A stretch of 16,203 nucleotides of DNA from positions 1-16,203 of the forward strand of contig JDFH01000019.1 in NCBI GenBank assembly GCA_000564995.1, given 5' to 3'. Of this stretch, positions 6,800 through 13,493 are shown piece by piece. Both the position numbers and the translations under genes were made by a program. Within the stretch, counting starts at the first letter, position 1; every line of letters begins with the position of its first letter. The stretch is from Atopobium sp. ICM42b (GTDB lineage: Bacteria; Actinomycetota; Coriobacteriia; Coriobacteriales; Atopobiaceae). The notes beneath the pieces are model-generated. The model was not told the origin of the DNA. It did no database searches and saw only the letters and a list, made by a program, of their open reading frames with translations.

Positions 6800-8812
6800 T
6801 TGGCTAGAAAACGCATACATAAAGGAAACCGTCGTCAGGGGCGTACAAAAGTCTCAAAGCGACCATCGGCGCTGCTTACAGGCACGCTGAGCCTTTCTCG
6901 TCCAGGAGTTGCTACCGTAAGCACCCCTGAGGGTACGTATGCGCTGGCCAAGCACGGGATTCATGAGGCAATGCATGGAGACGAGGTCCAGGTTTCGCTT
7001 GTCTCGGCCAAGGGAAAGACTCCTCTGGCAAACGTGCGTTTTGTGCTTACGCGAGCTACTCAGACGTTTTTGGGCATCTACCACGACGCCGGTCCACTTG
7101 GCGCTGTGGTGCCGCTGGATAGTCGCATCCAGCGAGATTTCTTTGTGCTTCCAGAAGACCCTTCTGTAGGACGTCATTACGTTTTTGAGGGTGACGTAGT
7201 AGTTGCGCGCATTACAGAGTATCCAACGCGCAAAAGTGCTGCTGTGGTTACTATCGAGCGCCGCGTGGGATCAGCCGAAGATCTGGACATGAACGTCGAG
7301 GCAACTATTGCTTCGTATGGTTTGGCAACAGAATTTCCTATCAAGGCACTGAGACAAGCCGAGAAAATCTCCGTTGACGCAGATAAAGCCCTTGCAGAAG
7401 ACGCTTCAAGACACGATTTGCGAGAAGAGCTGTGCATCACCGTAGACCCCGCAGATGCTAAAGATTTTGATGACGCCGTTGGCGCGCGGAAGCTTGAAGA
7501 TGGCAGCTTTGAGCTCTGGGTTCATATTGCAGATGTGGCCCACTACGTAAAATGGGATTCTCCCATTGACCTGGAAGCTCGCATGCGCACCTGCTCGGCA
7601 TATTTAGTGGACCGCGTGTTGCCCATGTTGCCAGAAAAGCTCTGCAATGACGTGTGTTCTCTGCGACCAGCTGAAGATAGGCTGGCTATGTCGGTAAAGA
7701 TGAAGCTGAGCAGCTCGGGCAAGATTCTTGGCGCAACGGCTATGAATTCCGTTATTCGCTCACGAGCAAGACTCAGTTACGACCAGGTAGATAGCTATCT
7801 TCAAGGAGACGCCGCGGCACTTGACTCCACCGCGCCTAAAGACGATGCCAGCGCAATCAAAGAAATGATTGGTGTGCTCAATCAAATCCGAGCACTAAGA
7901 GAAGAAATTCGCGAGAAACGCGGCTCAGTAGATTTTGAGAGCGTGGAAACACGCGTAGTACTTGACGAGAATAACAAGCCAGTTGGCGTCTCGGTGCGAG
8001 AGCGCACTCAGGCAACGGGGCTTATCGAGGAAGCAATGCTCGCGGCTAATGAGAGCGTTGCGCATATGCTCAGCCAGCACGACCTTGAGTCAGCATATCG
8101 AGTGCATGAGCAGCCTTCGCCAGAGTCACTCAAGCTTGCGGTTACTCCGCTTGTGGCTATGGGGGCACTTGAGCCAGACGTTGCGTCTCGTATTGCCATT
8201 GGCGACCAGACCGCGCTGCAAGAAGCGCTGGAGTCAGTGCATGGCACACGTTATGCTCGCGTGGTAAATGCGCAGCTGCTCAGGGCCCAAAAACGAGCAA
8301 TTTATTTGCCAACTAATCAGGGGCACTTTGCCTTGGGAGCGGATGCGTACTGCCACTTTACCTCGCCAATCAGGCGCTATCCAGACGTGATAGTTCATCG
8401 CACACTCAAGCGTTTGCTTCGTGGTCAGACGGCATCTCGCGCAGAGCTCAGCGCGCTTCCAGATATCTGCAGTACCTGCTCTGAGCAGGAGCGCAAGGCA
8501 GACGCAGCGGCTCGTGCGACACAAAAGATCAAGCTGGCCGAGTACTACCAGAGTCGTCTGGGAGAAGAAATGTGGGGAACCATTGACGGTTGCGAGCGCT
8601 TTGGCCTGTTCATTACGCTGGACGATACCTACGCCGACGGGCTTCTCGCCGTGAGGGATTTGGGTCACGAATGGTACGTGTATGATCAGGAGACGTTGGC
8701 GCTGATAGGGGAATCAACAGGCAAAACGTATCGTATTGGTGGACGTGTGCGCGTGAAGATTTCTGGCGTAAATGTGGCTCGTGGTCAGATTGATTTGGCA
8801 CTTGTGGAATAA
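6800..8812 (+). CDS. rnr: Ribonuclease R (RNB/RNase II family 3'-5' exoribonuclease)
   Basis: RNase R degrades structured RNA from the 3' end. In known systems it also matures tmRNA and destroys the faulty mRNA released by trans-translation. The start is placed at TTG 6800, giving 670 residues, because AGGAGG (6790-6795) lies just ahead and the upstream in-frame extension runs back through a terminator. After a basic N-terminus (ARKRIHKGNRRQGR) come cold-shock/OB domains (to about 200). The catalytic RNB domain follows, with DPADAKDFDDA at 216-226 carrying the metal-binding aspartates and HIADVAHYV further on. A C-terminal S1 domain covers about 588-670. It lacks the N-terminal helix-turn-helix domain and long Lys-rich tail of the E. 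coli enzyme (813 residues). smpB downstream and ssrA nearby fit the same quality-control role. Confidence 0.94.
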   Translation: MARKRIHKGNRRQGRTKVSKRPSALLTGTLSLSRPGVATVSTPEGTYALAKHGIHEAMHGDEVQVSLVSAKGKTPLANVRFVLTRATQTFLGIYHDAGPLGAVVPLDSRIQRDFFVLPEDPSVGRHYVFEGDVVVARITEYPTRKSAAVVTIERRVGSAEDLDMNVEATIASYGLATEFPIKALRQAEKISVDADKALAEDASRHDLREELCITVDPADAKDFDDAVGARKLEDGSFELWVHIADVAHYVKWDSPIDLEARMRTCSAYLVDRVLPMLPEKLCNDVCSLRPAEDRLAMSVKMKLSSSGKILGATAMNSVIRSRARLSYDQVDSYLQGDAAALDSTAPKDDASAIKEMIGVLNQIRALREEIREKRGSVDFESVETRVVLDENNKPVGVSVRERTQATGLIEEAMLAANESVAHMLSQHDLESAYRVHEQPSPESLKLAVTPLVAMGALEPDVASRIAIGDQTALQEALESVHGTRYARVVNAQLLRAQKRAIYLPTNQGHFALGADAYCHFTSPIRRYPDVIVHRTLKRLLRGQTASRAELSALPDICSTCSEQERKADAAARATQKIKLAEYYQSRLGEEMWGTIDGCERFGLFITLDDTYADGLLAVRDLGHEWYVYDQETLALIGESTGKTYRIGGRVRVKISGVNVARGQIDLALVE

Positions 8813-8893
8813 TAAGCAGGTAGATTACGTGTAGGTTTATAATGCGCCCGCACAGATGATTGCATGATTGATATTGAATGATAGGTGAGTAAG

Positions 8894-9829
8894 ATGGCAC
8901 TTTCGGCACTTTCAGATGAGCTGATGCGCGCTGAAGGCATGATGATGCAGGACCAGAACGAAGAGGCTCTTGAGCTGCTGCTTCGTTTGGCTGAAGACGC
9001 TGAGGAATATGTGGACTGCAATTGTCAAACCACAGATGAGCTGCAGTATTTTGCGTTCCCCACGCTGTTTGACCGTTTAGCGTATAGGCGCGTGGAGAAC
9101 GACCCTCGCAAGCTTGAAGACGTTCATGAGCCGTTTGATCGCCTGTACGGTGACCTTGCAATGGCTTACGTACGCACCGGCGATTACGAAAACGCCATGA
9201 ATGCGCTGAAGACTGCTATTCGTTGGAACCCCATGAACTGCGGATTTAGGCTTGATTTGGCTGACCTGTTTAAGATTGCAGGAGATATTCGTGAGCATAT
9301 TGCCCTGACATTTGGCGTCTTTGAGCGCGCAAGCGAGGCTAGGCATCTGACCAGGGCGTTTTTGAACTTTGCGGCATGGTTTGAGGCTCAAGGTAGGCTT
9401 GAGCAGGCTGCGGCATGCTTGAGGGCTGCTCGTCGCTTTGAGGTCAAAGACAGCACTCTTGAGGCTGCGCTTGATCAGGCTGCGGGCACTCCTAAGGACC
9501 CTGATGGCCTTACCGACGAGGAGGCAAACGACCTACTTGAGGCAGAGGGCCTGCCAACAGGCGCTAACGCCGAGATTGCGGTTTGCCTGCTGATGTGCGC
9601 GCAGGATTGCGCCGCTATGGGTGACAGAGCCACCGCAACCGAGATGACTATTCGTGCTCGCGACCTTGTGGGCGAGCAGGCAGCTCTTGCGCTTCTGCAG
9701 CTTGTTCGCGACGCCGCAATCTCCGAGGGCTTCACCGCAGGCGGCAATCCTGTATCTGGCGGTGCATCCAGCGGCGCATCTGGCGAGAAAACCGATGCAG
9801 CAGAAACTTCAGACGGGGAAGGCAAGTAA
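8894..9829 (+). CDS. TPR-repeat protein of unknown function between rnr and smpB
   Basis: This 311-residue protein is acidic and helical, with no signal peptide or membrane helix. The segment AMAYVRTGDYENAMNALKTAIRWNPMN followed by GFRLDLADLFKIAGD matches tetratricopeptide repeats, and further helical pairs follow (ARHLTRAFLNFAAWFEAQGRLEQAAACLRAARRF). TPR proteins usually hold other proteins together. The C-terminal 30 residues are low-complexity (G, S, A, E) and include the dispersed motif at 9781. ATG 8894 is preferred over GTG 8885 because AGGTGAG (8883-8889) is placed to serve it. It ends two bases before smpB and is likely co-transcribed with rnr and smpB, although TATAAT at 8838-8843 could be part of an internal promoter. 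Its partner is unknown. Confidence 0.8.
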   Translation: MALSALSDELMRAEGMMMQDQNEEALELLLRLAEDAEEYVDCNCQTTDELQYFAFPTLFDRLAYRRVENDPRKLEDVHEPFDRLYGDLAMAYVRTGDYENAMNALKTAIRWNPMNCGFRLDLADLFKIAGDIREHIALTFGVFERASEARHLTRAFLNFAAWFEAQGRLEQAAACLRAARRFEVKDSTLEAALDQAAGTPKDPDGLTDEEANDLLEAEGLPTGANAEIAVCLLMCAQDCAAMGDRATATEMTIRARDLVGEQAALALLQLVRDAAISEGFTAGGNPVSGGASSGASGEKTDAAETSDGEGK

Positions 9830-9831
9830 GC

Positions 9832-10314
9832 ATGGCCGAGACCCAGGGAAAACAGCAGGGTAAGAAGTCGATTGCTCGCAATCGCTCTGCTCGCCATGAG
9901 TATGAGATTGGTGAGACCTTTGAGTGTGGCCTGGTACTTACTGGCACCGAGGTCAAAAGCCTGCGTGAGCGTGGCTGCCAGCTAACCGATACGTTCTGCC
10001 TCATTCGTGATGGTGAGGCATGGATTCACGGCATGCACCTGCACCCATACACAAATGGCGGCGTGTGGAACGTTGATCCAGATAGAAAGCGCAAGCTGCT
10101 GCTTCACCGTAGGCAGATTGACTATCTTGACGGAAAACTTCGCCAGAAAGGTTTGGCGCTGGTTCCGCTAGAGATCTACTTTGACGAGCATAACCGCGTC
10201 AAGCTGTTGATTGCGCTTTCGCAGGGTAAAAAGCTCTACGACAAGCGTGCGTCTGCAGCCAAGCGCGATTCTGACCGCGAGATTCAGCGAGCTCTCAAGG
10301 AGCGTAGCCGCTAG
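9832..10314 (+). CDS. smpB: SsrA-binding protein SmpB
   Basis: SmpB binds the tRNA-like part of tmRNA and brings it to stalled ribosomes. The 160-residue protein is a full-length family member. The beta-barrel core contains IARNRSARHEYEIGETFECGLVLTGTEVKSLRE, then DGEAWIHGMHLHPY. LLLHRRQIDYL and GLALVPLEIYF follow, with a basic C-terminal tail GKKLYDKRASAAKRDSDREIQ that enters the mRNA channel. The ATG lies two bases after the TPR gene stop, with GGGGAAGG just upstream, so translation is probably coupled. The gene for its RNA partner, ssrA, starts 1.4 kb downstream, which is common in Gram-positive bacteria. Confidence 0.97.
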   Translation: MAETQGKQQGKKSIARNRSARHEYEIGETFECGLVLTGTEVKSLRERGCQLTDTFCLIRDGEAWIHGMHLHPYTNGGVWNVDPDRKRKLLLHRRQIDYLDGKLRQKGLALVPLEIYFDEHNRVKLLIALSQGKKLYDKRASAAKRDSDREIQRALKERSR

Positions 10315-10373
10315 GAGTGCGTCATCACCGCACGCGAGCGTACCGTCGCAAGCGGCTGGCGCTCGGAGCGCGT

Positions 10374-10396
10374 CGATTTTCTCGCCAAAAAAATCG
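10374..10396. repeat. AT-rich inverted repeat after smpB
   Basis: CGATTTT (10374-10380) and AAAATCG (10390-10396) form a 7-bp stem. Its loop contains CTCGCCA, and TTTTCTCGCCA (10377-10387) is the reverse complement of the dispersed TGGCGAGAAA motif. It might be a weak terminator for smpB, but no clear T-tract follows. Confidence 0.35.
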
Positions 10397-10410
10397 TGCG
10401 AATTTTATGA

Positions 10411-10445
10411 GAATCATTCCTATTTTCGGAATAATGCTTTAGAAT
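10411..10445 (+). promoter_or_regulatory. Candidate metal-responsive operator and promoter for rubredoxin gene
   Basis: TGAGAATCATTCCTA resembles one half of a Fur-type site closely and the other half poorly. ATTCC (10416-10420) and GGAAT (10428-10432) form an inverted repeat. TTCCTA (10417-10422) and TAGAAT (10440-10445) with a 17-base gap are a possible promoter overlapping it. Iron control of an iron protein would make sense but is only inferred. Confidence 0.3.
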
Positions 10446-10477
10446 CACTCAAGATTTGTTACTATCTGCATGAGCAC

Positions 10478-10554
10478 TTAACCGCGGATAAGGGCCACGG
10501 TTAGTTGCCGTCCGCGTTAACTGCGCGAATAGAAGGAAAAGCGCGTCAGCGCTT
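10478..10554 (+). promoter_or_regulatory. Structured leader upstream of the rubredoxin gene
   Basis: TTAACcGCGGA (10478-10488) pairs with TCCGCGTTAA (10511-10520), enclosing a smaller CGG/CCG stem. A second hairpin, AAGCGC-GTCA-GCGCTT (10539-10554), sits directly before the ribosome site GGAGAGAGG. The second hairpin could affect translation or protect the mRNA end. Confidence 0.5.
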
Positions 10555-10570
10555 GGAGAGAGGAATAAAA

Positions 10571-10708
10571 ATGGCAGAGAAGACTTACAAGTTTGTTTGC
10601 ACCGTTTGTGGCTACGAGGTTGAGGTTGACACTCCAGAGCTTCCTGAGGACTATGTTTGCCCAGTTTGTGGCGTTGGTCCTGAGATGTTCGAGCTTGTCG
10701 AGGAGTAA
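10571..10708 (+). CDS. Short rubredoxin-like protein
   Basis: This 45-residue protein binds one iron through two cysteine pairs, CTVCGYE and [11 protein letters not shown], and would carry electrons in the cytoplasm. The gap between the two pairs is 16 residues, shorter than the roughly 29 of classical rubredoxin and closer to the rubredoxin domain of rubrerythrin, so it is a compact stand-alone form. ATG 10571 is chosen because of GGAGAGAGG just upstream and because the residues before it do not resemble the family. Partners are not encoded next to it. A hairpin leader precedes it and a strong terminator follows, so it is probably a single-gene unit. In anaerobes such proteins often serve oxygen or peroxide defence. 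Confidence 0.9.
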   Translation: MAEKTYKFVCTVCGYEVEVDTPELPEDYVCPVCGVGPEMFELVEE

Positions 10709-10791
10709 ACTCCCCACAAATTAGTCAGACAGGTTTTCCGTGCAAGATTGCACGTTGGTAACCTCTTTGATGATCACCCAAACAAAATCGT

Positions 10792-10825
10792 AAAAGCGAT
10801 GTAGGATTTAACCTGCATCGCTTTT
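10792..10825. terminator. Terminator after the rubredoxin gene
   Basis: AAAAGCGATG (10792-10801) pairs with CATCGCTTTT (10816-10825), with an inner AGG/CCT extension. The 3' arm supplies the T-tract, and the symmetric A/T ends would allow it to work on both strands. A weaker hairpin (GTGCA/TGCAC, near 10739-10752) lies before it. Confidence 0.85.
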
Positions 10826-10880
10826 CGTATACGTCTGTGTGATATGTGTCGCTGATGTGCGCATTTTGGTTGGAGTAGTC

Positions 10881-11573
10881 TTGAAGCACGCACTACAAAT
10901 GTCAGATTCGGTGGAAGTTGCTGCGTTTTTGGCCTTCTCGGGCGGAGTTATGGACGCCTATTCCTACCTGGTACGCGGCGGCGTTTTTGCCAACGCTCAG
11001 ACCGGAAATTTGCTGCTTTTGGGCGTGAATCTGACCAGCGGATCGTTTGAAAAGTGCCTCAAATACGCTCTGCCAGTTTTGGCATTTGCTCTAGGTATTG
11101 CGGTTTCGTATGCCATTCGAGCTATTGCGCGAGAAGAACATCTGCACTGGAGGCAGCTTGCGGTTATCGTAGAGATTGTGCTCCTGAGCGTTGTTTCTCT
11201 GCTTCCAACAGATATGAATCTGCTGGCAAACAGTCTGACATCTCTTGCATGCGGCATTCAAGTTCAGGCGTTTAGAAAGCTCCACGGACACGCGTTTGCC
11301 ACAACCATGTGCATTGGTAATCTTCGCGGCGGAACGCAAGAAATAGCCGCATATATGCATACGCACGAGCCTGTTCATATTGAGACCTCGCTGCTCTATT
11401 TTGGAACTATTTTCTGCTTTGTAGCTGGTGCGGTAGTGGGTAACTTGCTTATTCCGCTGATGGGCACTCATATGATTTGGCTCTCACCTGCGGCGCTTCT
11501 AGTGGTTATTCTGGTCATGTTTATTGATCGCGAGAAACAAGTTCTAGAAGCTCACGGTAAGTCCGCAAAGTAA
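10881..11573 (+). CDS. DUF1275 (YoaK-family) integral membrane protein
   Basis: The 230-residue protein has about six hydrophobic segments and matches the DUF1275/YoaK family: FLAFSGGVMDAYSYL near the N-terminus, then GGVFANAQTGNLLLLG. The paired sequence QAFRKLHGHAFATTMCIGNLRGGTQEI comes in the second half. The (A/T)(Q/T)TGN and CIGNLR motifs come from an internal duplication known in this family. Its substrate is not established. The start is taken as TTG 10881 because GGAG (10872-10875) is five bases upstream and the protein then begins KHALQMSDSVEVAAFLAF, as relatives do. A GTG at 10839 adds 14 residues without support. No clear terminator separates it from the ssrA promoter. Confidence 0.88.
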   Translation: MKHALQMSDSVEVAAFLAFSGGVMDAYSYLVRGGVFANAQTGNLLLLGVNLTSGSFEKCLKYALPVLAFALGIAVSYAIRAIAREEHLHWRQLAVIVEIVLLSVVSLLPTDMNLLANSLTSLACGIQVQAFRKLHGHAFATTMCIGNLRGGTQEIAAYMHTHEPVHIETSLLYFGTIFCFVAGAVVGNLLIPLMGTHMIWLSPAALLVVILVMFIDREKQVLEAHGKSAK

Positions 11574-11622
11574 GTCGCAAAAACCCGCAAAGAAAGCCGT
11601 TCCCAAAATAGTCATATCTTTT

Positions 11623-11652
11623 TTGAAAGAATGGCAGTTCATGGGGTATACT
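11623..11652 (+). promoter_or_regulatory. Promoter of ssrA
   Basis: TTGAAA (11623-11628) and TATACT (11647-11652) are 18 bases apart and both are close to consensus. Transcription would start near 11658, about 80 bases before the mature tmRNA 5' end, so a 5' leader must be removed. Confidence 0.75.
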
Positions 11653-11662
11653 CTCTACACTT

Positions 11663-11728
11663 TGAATTGCAGGCGGCGACACTCGCGCACGCAATTCAGG
11701 AACATTGAAAACTGCATGGTGGCAGTTT
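11663..11728 (+). promoter_or_regulatory. Two-hairpin 5' leader of the tmRNA precursor
   Basis: TGAATTGC (11663-11670) pairs perfectly with GCAATTCA (11691-11698) around a GC-rich loop. AAACTGC (11709-11715) pairs with GCAGTTT (11722-11728) and is followed by TCTCTCATTTTT up to the tmRNA start. They may guide RNase P trimming, attenuate transcription, or end read-through from the membrane-protein gene. Confidence 0.55.
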
Positions 11729-11739
11729 CTCTCATTTTT

Positions 11740-12107
11740 GGGGGTGACTGGATTCGACAAGGTGAGTTTGCGGTGGGCAGCAAGCCGTGGTCTCCTCGCC
11801 ACGTAAAACAGGGGTAACGTCAAATTGAATTGACAACACTCTTACTTTTGAGCCTCGTATGGCTCTCGCTGCTTAATTTAGTTCAGCGCGTCTAACTGGG
11901 ATTTTCTCCTGTTCTCAGGGTGACGTCATTTTAGGGAGATGCTTGTAAGGACGTAGTTGGTATGCCTTACAAAAAGATTGATCCAACTGGAGTACCAAAC
12001 GCCTGTTACTAAGTGTGCGGTACTTGAGATTTAATTAGTAACTGAGCTTGGAGACACCTGCCTAGGATTTGCTTTGGACCGGAGTTCGATTCTCCGCACC
12101 TCCACCA
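11740..12107 (+). ncRNA. ssrA: Transfer-messenger RNA (tmRNA, SsrA)
   Basis: tmRNA rescues stalled ribosomes, acting first as a tRNA for alanine and then as an mRNA for a degradation tag. The 5' end GGGGGTGACTGGATTCGACA (from 11740) is the conserved tmRNA start. The 3' end holds the T-arm GGAGTTCGATTCTCC, then CACCTCC and the encoded ACCA ending at 12107. GGGGGTG and CACCTCC form the 7-bp acceptor stem with one G-U pair. The total of about 368 nt fits a one-piece tmRNA. A tag frame ending in ALAA and TAA is present at 11832-11876. The gene has its own promoter at 11623-11652 and terminator at 12117-12161, and smpB and rnr lie upstream. Confidence 0.97.
11832..11876 (+). other. tmRNA tag-peptide reading frame
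   Basis: The frame ends GCT CTC GCT GCT TAA, giving the classic proteolysis signal ALAA. Reading back gives DNTLTFEPRMALAA. A TGA at 11826-11828 blocks the frame, so the resume codon must be ATT (11829), GAC (11832) or later. GAC is favoured because it leaves A at position -4, as in known tmRNAs. No GCN codon is available at the start of the tag. Confidence 0.75.
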
Positions 12108-12116
12108 TACATTCGT

Positions 12117-12161
12117 TACTCATGAATGGCGAGAAACCCTGCGATTCATGAGTACTTTTTT
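12117..12161 (+). terminator. Terminator of ssrA
   Basis: TACTCATGAAT (12117-12127) and ATTCATGAGTA (12144-12154) form a perfect 11-bp stem followed by CTTTTTT. The 16-nt loop contains GGCGAGAAACCC, the motif repeated elsewhere in the window. Confidence 0.92.
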
Positions 12162-12195
12162 AAACGCAATATTGTGTTGCACGTCTGCAAAAGAG

Positions 12196-12227
12196 CCGCA
12201 CTCCGATGTATTTGGAGTGCGGTTTTT
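12196..12227 (+). terminator. Second terminator downstream of ssrA
   Basis: CCGCACTCC (12196-12204) pairs with GGAGTGCGG (12214-12222) and is followed by TTTTT. It is in tandem with the ssrA terminator, 35 bases later, and insulates the next gene. Confidence 0.9.
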
Positions 12228-12447
12228 GCTGTTCAGGATTTATTTTTGCGCTGGCGTCTGTTATTTACTCGCTCATCGAAAAGCTAAAGGTTACAGACGG
12301 TTGAGGAGTAACATTTAGTTAGCAAAATCTAACAAACATCAAAAGGCAAGTTCAGACACCATTTTCTGCACGTATAGTTTGCCGAGCTAGTGGATTGCTT
12401 TTCAAATCAAATGACGCCGGGGATAAAAATAGGATCGAGGCGAAGCA
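12228..12447 (+). promoter_or_regulatory. Intergenic region upstream of the MBL-fold gene
   Basis: No gene was found here. The only clear structure is the inverted repeat GTTAG-CAAAAT-CTAAC (12318-12333), a possible operator. The promoter of the downstream gene should lie here but no convincing pair of boxes was identified. Confidence 0.4.
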
Positions 12448-13314
12448 ATGTCAAAGAGCGCTTCAAAGTTTCAAAAAGTGCTGATGTCATGGGTGTATCG
12501 CGGCAAAGAAATATTTAAACCCCTTAACACAGGTGCCATTAATGAGCGCGTGAGGTGCATACGTGAGTATGTGGCCAATATTTTCTTCTACACTAAAGGC
12601 AGTACTACCATCATGATTGACGCAGGGTACAGCTATGATCGCCTGCAAGAAAAGATGGACTGGCTGGGAATTGACCCTAAGGATATTCAGCATATTCTAA
12701 TCACTCACCTAGATACCGATCATATTGGCGCAATTGAGTCGGACAGTGACCAGCTTTTCAGTCACGCACAGGTTTATATTGGCGATGTTGAAAATAGGTA
12801 TTTAACAGGAGAAGTTCGTCGCCGTGTAATGAATGGCTGGTTCAAGCTACCAAAGGTAAACATTCCAAATAAAAAGACGCTTCTGCACGACGGGGAAGTG
12901 CTTGATATTGATGGCATAAAAATCGAAACAATTCTTGTCCCCGGTCATACCTGGGGCCACGTGGTGTACCTGATTGATGACGAGTATTTATTTACTGCCG
13001 ATACCATCTGGCTGGGAGCAGACGGTGGTTATAGCTTTATCAACAAGCTTGCAGAAGACAATAAACTGGCTGTTGAATCGCTTGCAAAACTAGAAGGAAT
13101 CCTGCGCCAGCGCGGACTTAACCCCAAGATTATCACCGGCCATACAGGCTGGGCAGATGACATCAACTTTGCCTTCGCCCATACTGATGAAGTTTGCAAC
13201 GTCAACAAGCCGGTCAAGGTTCATGACCCTAAGGCTCCTTACGACGCATATGATGAGCGCGACGATACTCGTGAAAGTGCAGTTAGCACGCCGCTTCTGC
13301 CCTGTAATAGGTAA
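12448..13314 (+). CDS. Metallo-beta-lactamase-fold hydrolase
   Basis: This 288-residue protein has the MBL fold and no signal peptide, so it is probably a cytoplasmic metal hydrolase. The metal site can be read in order: THLDTDHIG (His87, Asp89, Asp91, His92), PGHTWGH (His167), FTADTIW (Asp185) and TGHTGW (His232). The usual HxHxDH is HxDxDH here, so the second histidine is an aspartate; several MBL branches, including lactonase-like members, show such variation. GHTGW near the end fits the terminal metal-binding histidine. The ribosome site is GAGG before ATG 12448. It stands alone, with terminators on both sides. The C-terminus after about residue 255 is rich in D, P and R and looks disordered. 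The substrate is unknown; true beta-lactam hydrolysis is unlikely. Confidence 0.88.
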   Translation: MSKSASKFQKVLMSWVYRGKEIFKPLNTGAINERVRCIREYVANIFFYTKGSTTIMIDAGYSYDRLQEKMDWLGIDPKDIQHILITHLDTDHIGAIESDSDQLFSHAQVYIGDVENRYLTGEVRRRVMNGWFKLPKVNIPNKKTLLHDGEVLDIDGIKIETILVPGHTWGHVVYLIDDEYLFTADTIWLGADGGYSFINKLAEDNKLAVESLAKLEGILRQRGLNPKIITGHTGWADDINFAFAHTDEVCNVNKPVKVHDPKAPYDAYDERDDTRESAVSTPLLPCNR

Positions 13315-13353
13315 TGCTGGGACACTGAAAAACATACGATAATCGCATGTCAG

Positions 13354-13383
13354 GACTCTGTCAGAAATGGCAGAGTCTTTTTT
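13354..13383 (+). terminator. Terminator after the MBL-fold gene
   Basis: GACTCTG (13354-13360) pairs with CAGAGTC (13371-13377) and is followed by TTTTTT. It lies 40 bases after the stop codon and before the padR promoter. Confidence 0.9.
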
Positions 13384-13420
13384 GCAATCAGAAAGAAGCT
13401 AAAGTTTTTAGAATTTCTCG

Positions 13421-13449
13421 TTGACATATTCCACAAGTGGAATTACTAT
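13421..13449 (+). promoter_or_regulatory. Promoter of the padR-flavoprotein operon
   Basis: TTGACA (13421-13426), a 17-base spacer and TACTAT (13444-13449) make a near-consensus housekeeping promoter. The spacer is almost exactly filled by operator 1 (13428-13443). The transcript should start near 13456. Confidence 0.85.
13428..13443. promoter_or_regulatory. PadR operator 1
   Basis: ATTCCAC-AA-GTGGAAT is a perfect palindrome with 7-base arms, placed between the -35 and -10 boxes. Binding here would block RNA polymerase. PadR as the ligand is inferred from the adjacent padR gene. Confidence 0.75.
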
Positions 13450-13460
13450 CTTAGTAAGAT

Positions 13461-13476
13461 ATTCAACAAGTGGAAT
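13461..13476. promoter_or_regulatory. PadR operator 2
   Basis: ATTCAAC-AA-GTGGAAT repeats operator 1 with one changed base. It lies 33 bases further on, about three helical turns, so two dimers could bind on the same face. It sits just after the expected transcription start. Confidence 0.7.
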
Positions 13477-13493
13477 ATAAGGAGATGAGAGAT

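Noticed and set aside
10505..10570. Longer form of the rubredoxin gene starting at 10505
   Set aside because: The extra codons cover the leader hairpins, and GGAGAGAGG clearly points to ATG 10571.
10839..10880. GTG at 10839 as the start of the DUF1275 gene
   Set aside because: There is no ribosome site and the added 14 residues do not fit the family; TTG 10881 with GGAG does.
11623..11817. Plus-strand open frame of 64 codons over the ssrA promoter
   Set aside because: It overlaps the promoter and the conserved 5' end of tmRNA; the RNA gene explains the sequence.
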